From assembly GCA_021796135.1 (NCBI GenBank), contig JAJYOQ010000265.1, positions 1 through 5,936 on the forward strand: 5,936 bases of DNA, in the 5' to 3' direction. The notes beneath the pieces were generated by a model, which did not search any database, was not told where the DNA came from, and saw nothing but the letters and a program-made list of their open reading frames with translations. This DNA comes from Bacteroidota bacterium (lineage in GTDB: Bacteria > Bacteroidota > Ignavibacteria > Ignavibacteriales > Ignavibacteriaceae). This document shows, in pieces, positions 5,734-5,936 of the stretch (positions are counted from its first letter, which is position 1; each line of letters begins with the position of its first letter). The position numbers were made by a program, and so were the translations under genes.

Positions 5734-5936
5734 CTACATTTTGAATTTTTTAACATATTCGGCAATGCTTTTCGTCGGCAGTCTATTCCCCTTTTCCAAT
5801 ACGTTATTAATGAATGTATTACATTCTTCTTCTGAATACAATTTGTTCATTAGTGCCTCATAAAGGAAGTCCATTGTTGTTATAATTTTAATTCTATTTT
5901 TAATACAATATTCTTTAATATCGCTCAAATTACTGC
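5734..5936 (-). CDS. PIN-domain-like protein, C-terminal fragment (runs off right edge)
   Basis: The frame is open from the window edge to a TAG at 5734-5736, giving 66 visible residues. A TTG at 5926-5928 lies in frame but is probably an internal Leu codon, since the frame continues upstream through SNLSD. The visible part reads as helix-strand-helix: EYCIKNRIKIITTMDFLYEA, then EEECNTFINNVLEKG and LPTKSIAEYVKKF. A strand ending in TTMD followed by a helix resembles the late acidic-residue region of PIN-fold nucleases (VapC-like toxins and their non-toxin relatives), where the Asp helps hold a catalytic metal. The first acidic residues of a PIN active site would be outside the window, so nuclease activity cannot be judged, and no antitoxin is visible. 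There is no signal peptide. The gene ends ~100 bp before the TPR gene start and appears unrelated to it. Confidence 0.5.
   Translation of the reverse strand, partial: SNLSDIKEYCIKNRIKIITTMDFLYEALMNKLYSEEECNTFINNVLEKGNRLPTKSIAEYVKKFKM

Noticed and set aside
5926..5928. TTG as the start of the right-edge gene
   Set aside because: The frame stays open through the window edge, no Shine-Dalgarno can be seen, and the protein looks like a C-terminal piece; it is more likely an internal Leu codon.
1..5936. CRISPR arrays, tRNA or rRNA genes, insertion-sequence ends, attachment sites
   Set aside because: No spaced repeats, cloverleaf, ribosomal RNA core or transposase was seen on either strand on reading; nearly all bases are taken by the leftward genes.

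Overview
The window reads as one long leftward (minus-strand) gene block from an AT-rich, Gram-negative, outer-membrane-bearing bacterium. The protein styles fit the Bacteroidota/Ignavibacteriota (FCB) group: an LptE-type lipoprotein with the 'VYSFTGASVP..LKTIAIP' signature, a small DUF3467 protein, and mostly absent Shine-Dalgarno sequences. The gene order miaB - sigma-54 activator - LptE is familiar from that group. Assignment to Ignavibacteria is an inference from sequence flavour, not a proven placement.

Layout in transcription order (right to left). At the right edge is the C-terminal part of a protein that resembles a PIN-domain protein (5734-5936). After a ~100 bp gap with a good sigma-70-type promoter and a strong ribosome binding site comes a TPR-repeat lipoprotein (4465-5634). 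It is followed by a convincing intrinsic terminator (4388-4437). A second, tightly packed series follows: a DUF3467 protein (4035-4361), the tRNA methylthiotransferase MiaB (2651-4000), an exported SPOR-domain protein (1916-2650), a receiver-less sigma-54-dependent activator (771-1871), an LptE-family outer-membrane assembly lipoprotein (206-781), and the first 55 codons of a membrane-anchored family 2 glycosyltransferase that runs off the left edge (1-166). Spacing in this series ranges from an 11-nt overlap to about 44 nt, so it is probably one operon.

How the genes may work together. MiaB matures tRNA. The SPOR protein, LptE protein, glycosyltransferase and TPR lipoprotein all belong to the cell envelope. 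The sigma-54 activator embedded among them is a plausible regulator of envelope or exopolysaccharide genes, but no target promoter is visible here. No rRNA, tRNA, CRISPR, insertion sequence or phage feature was seen, and no stretch above 300 bases lacks a gene. I see no clearly novel biological system; the most interesting points are the gene neighbourhood of the sigma-54 activator, the nested terminator, and the PIN-like fragment at the edge.
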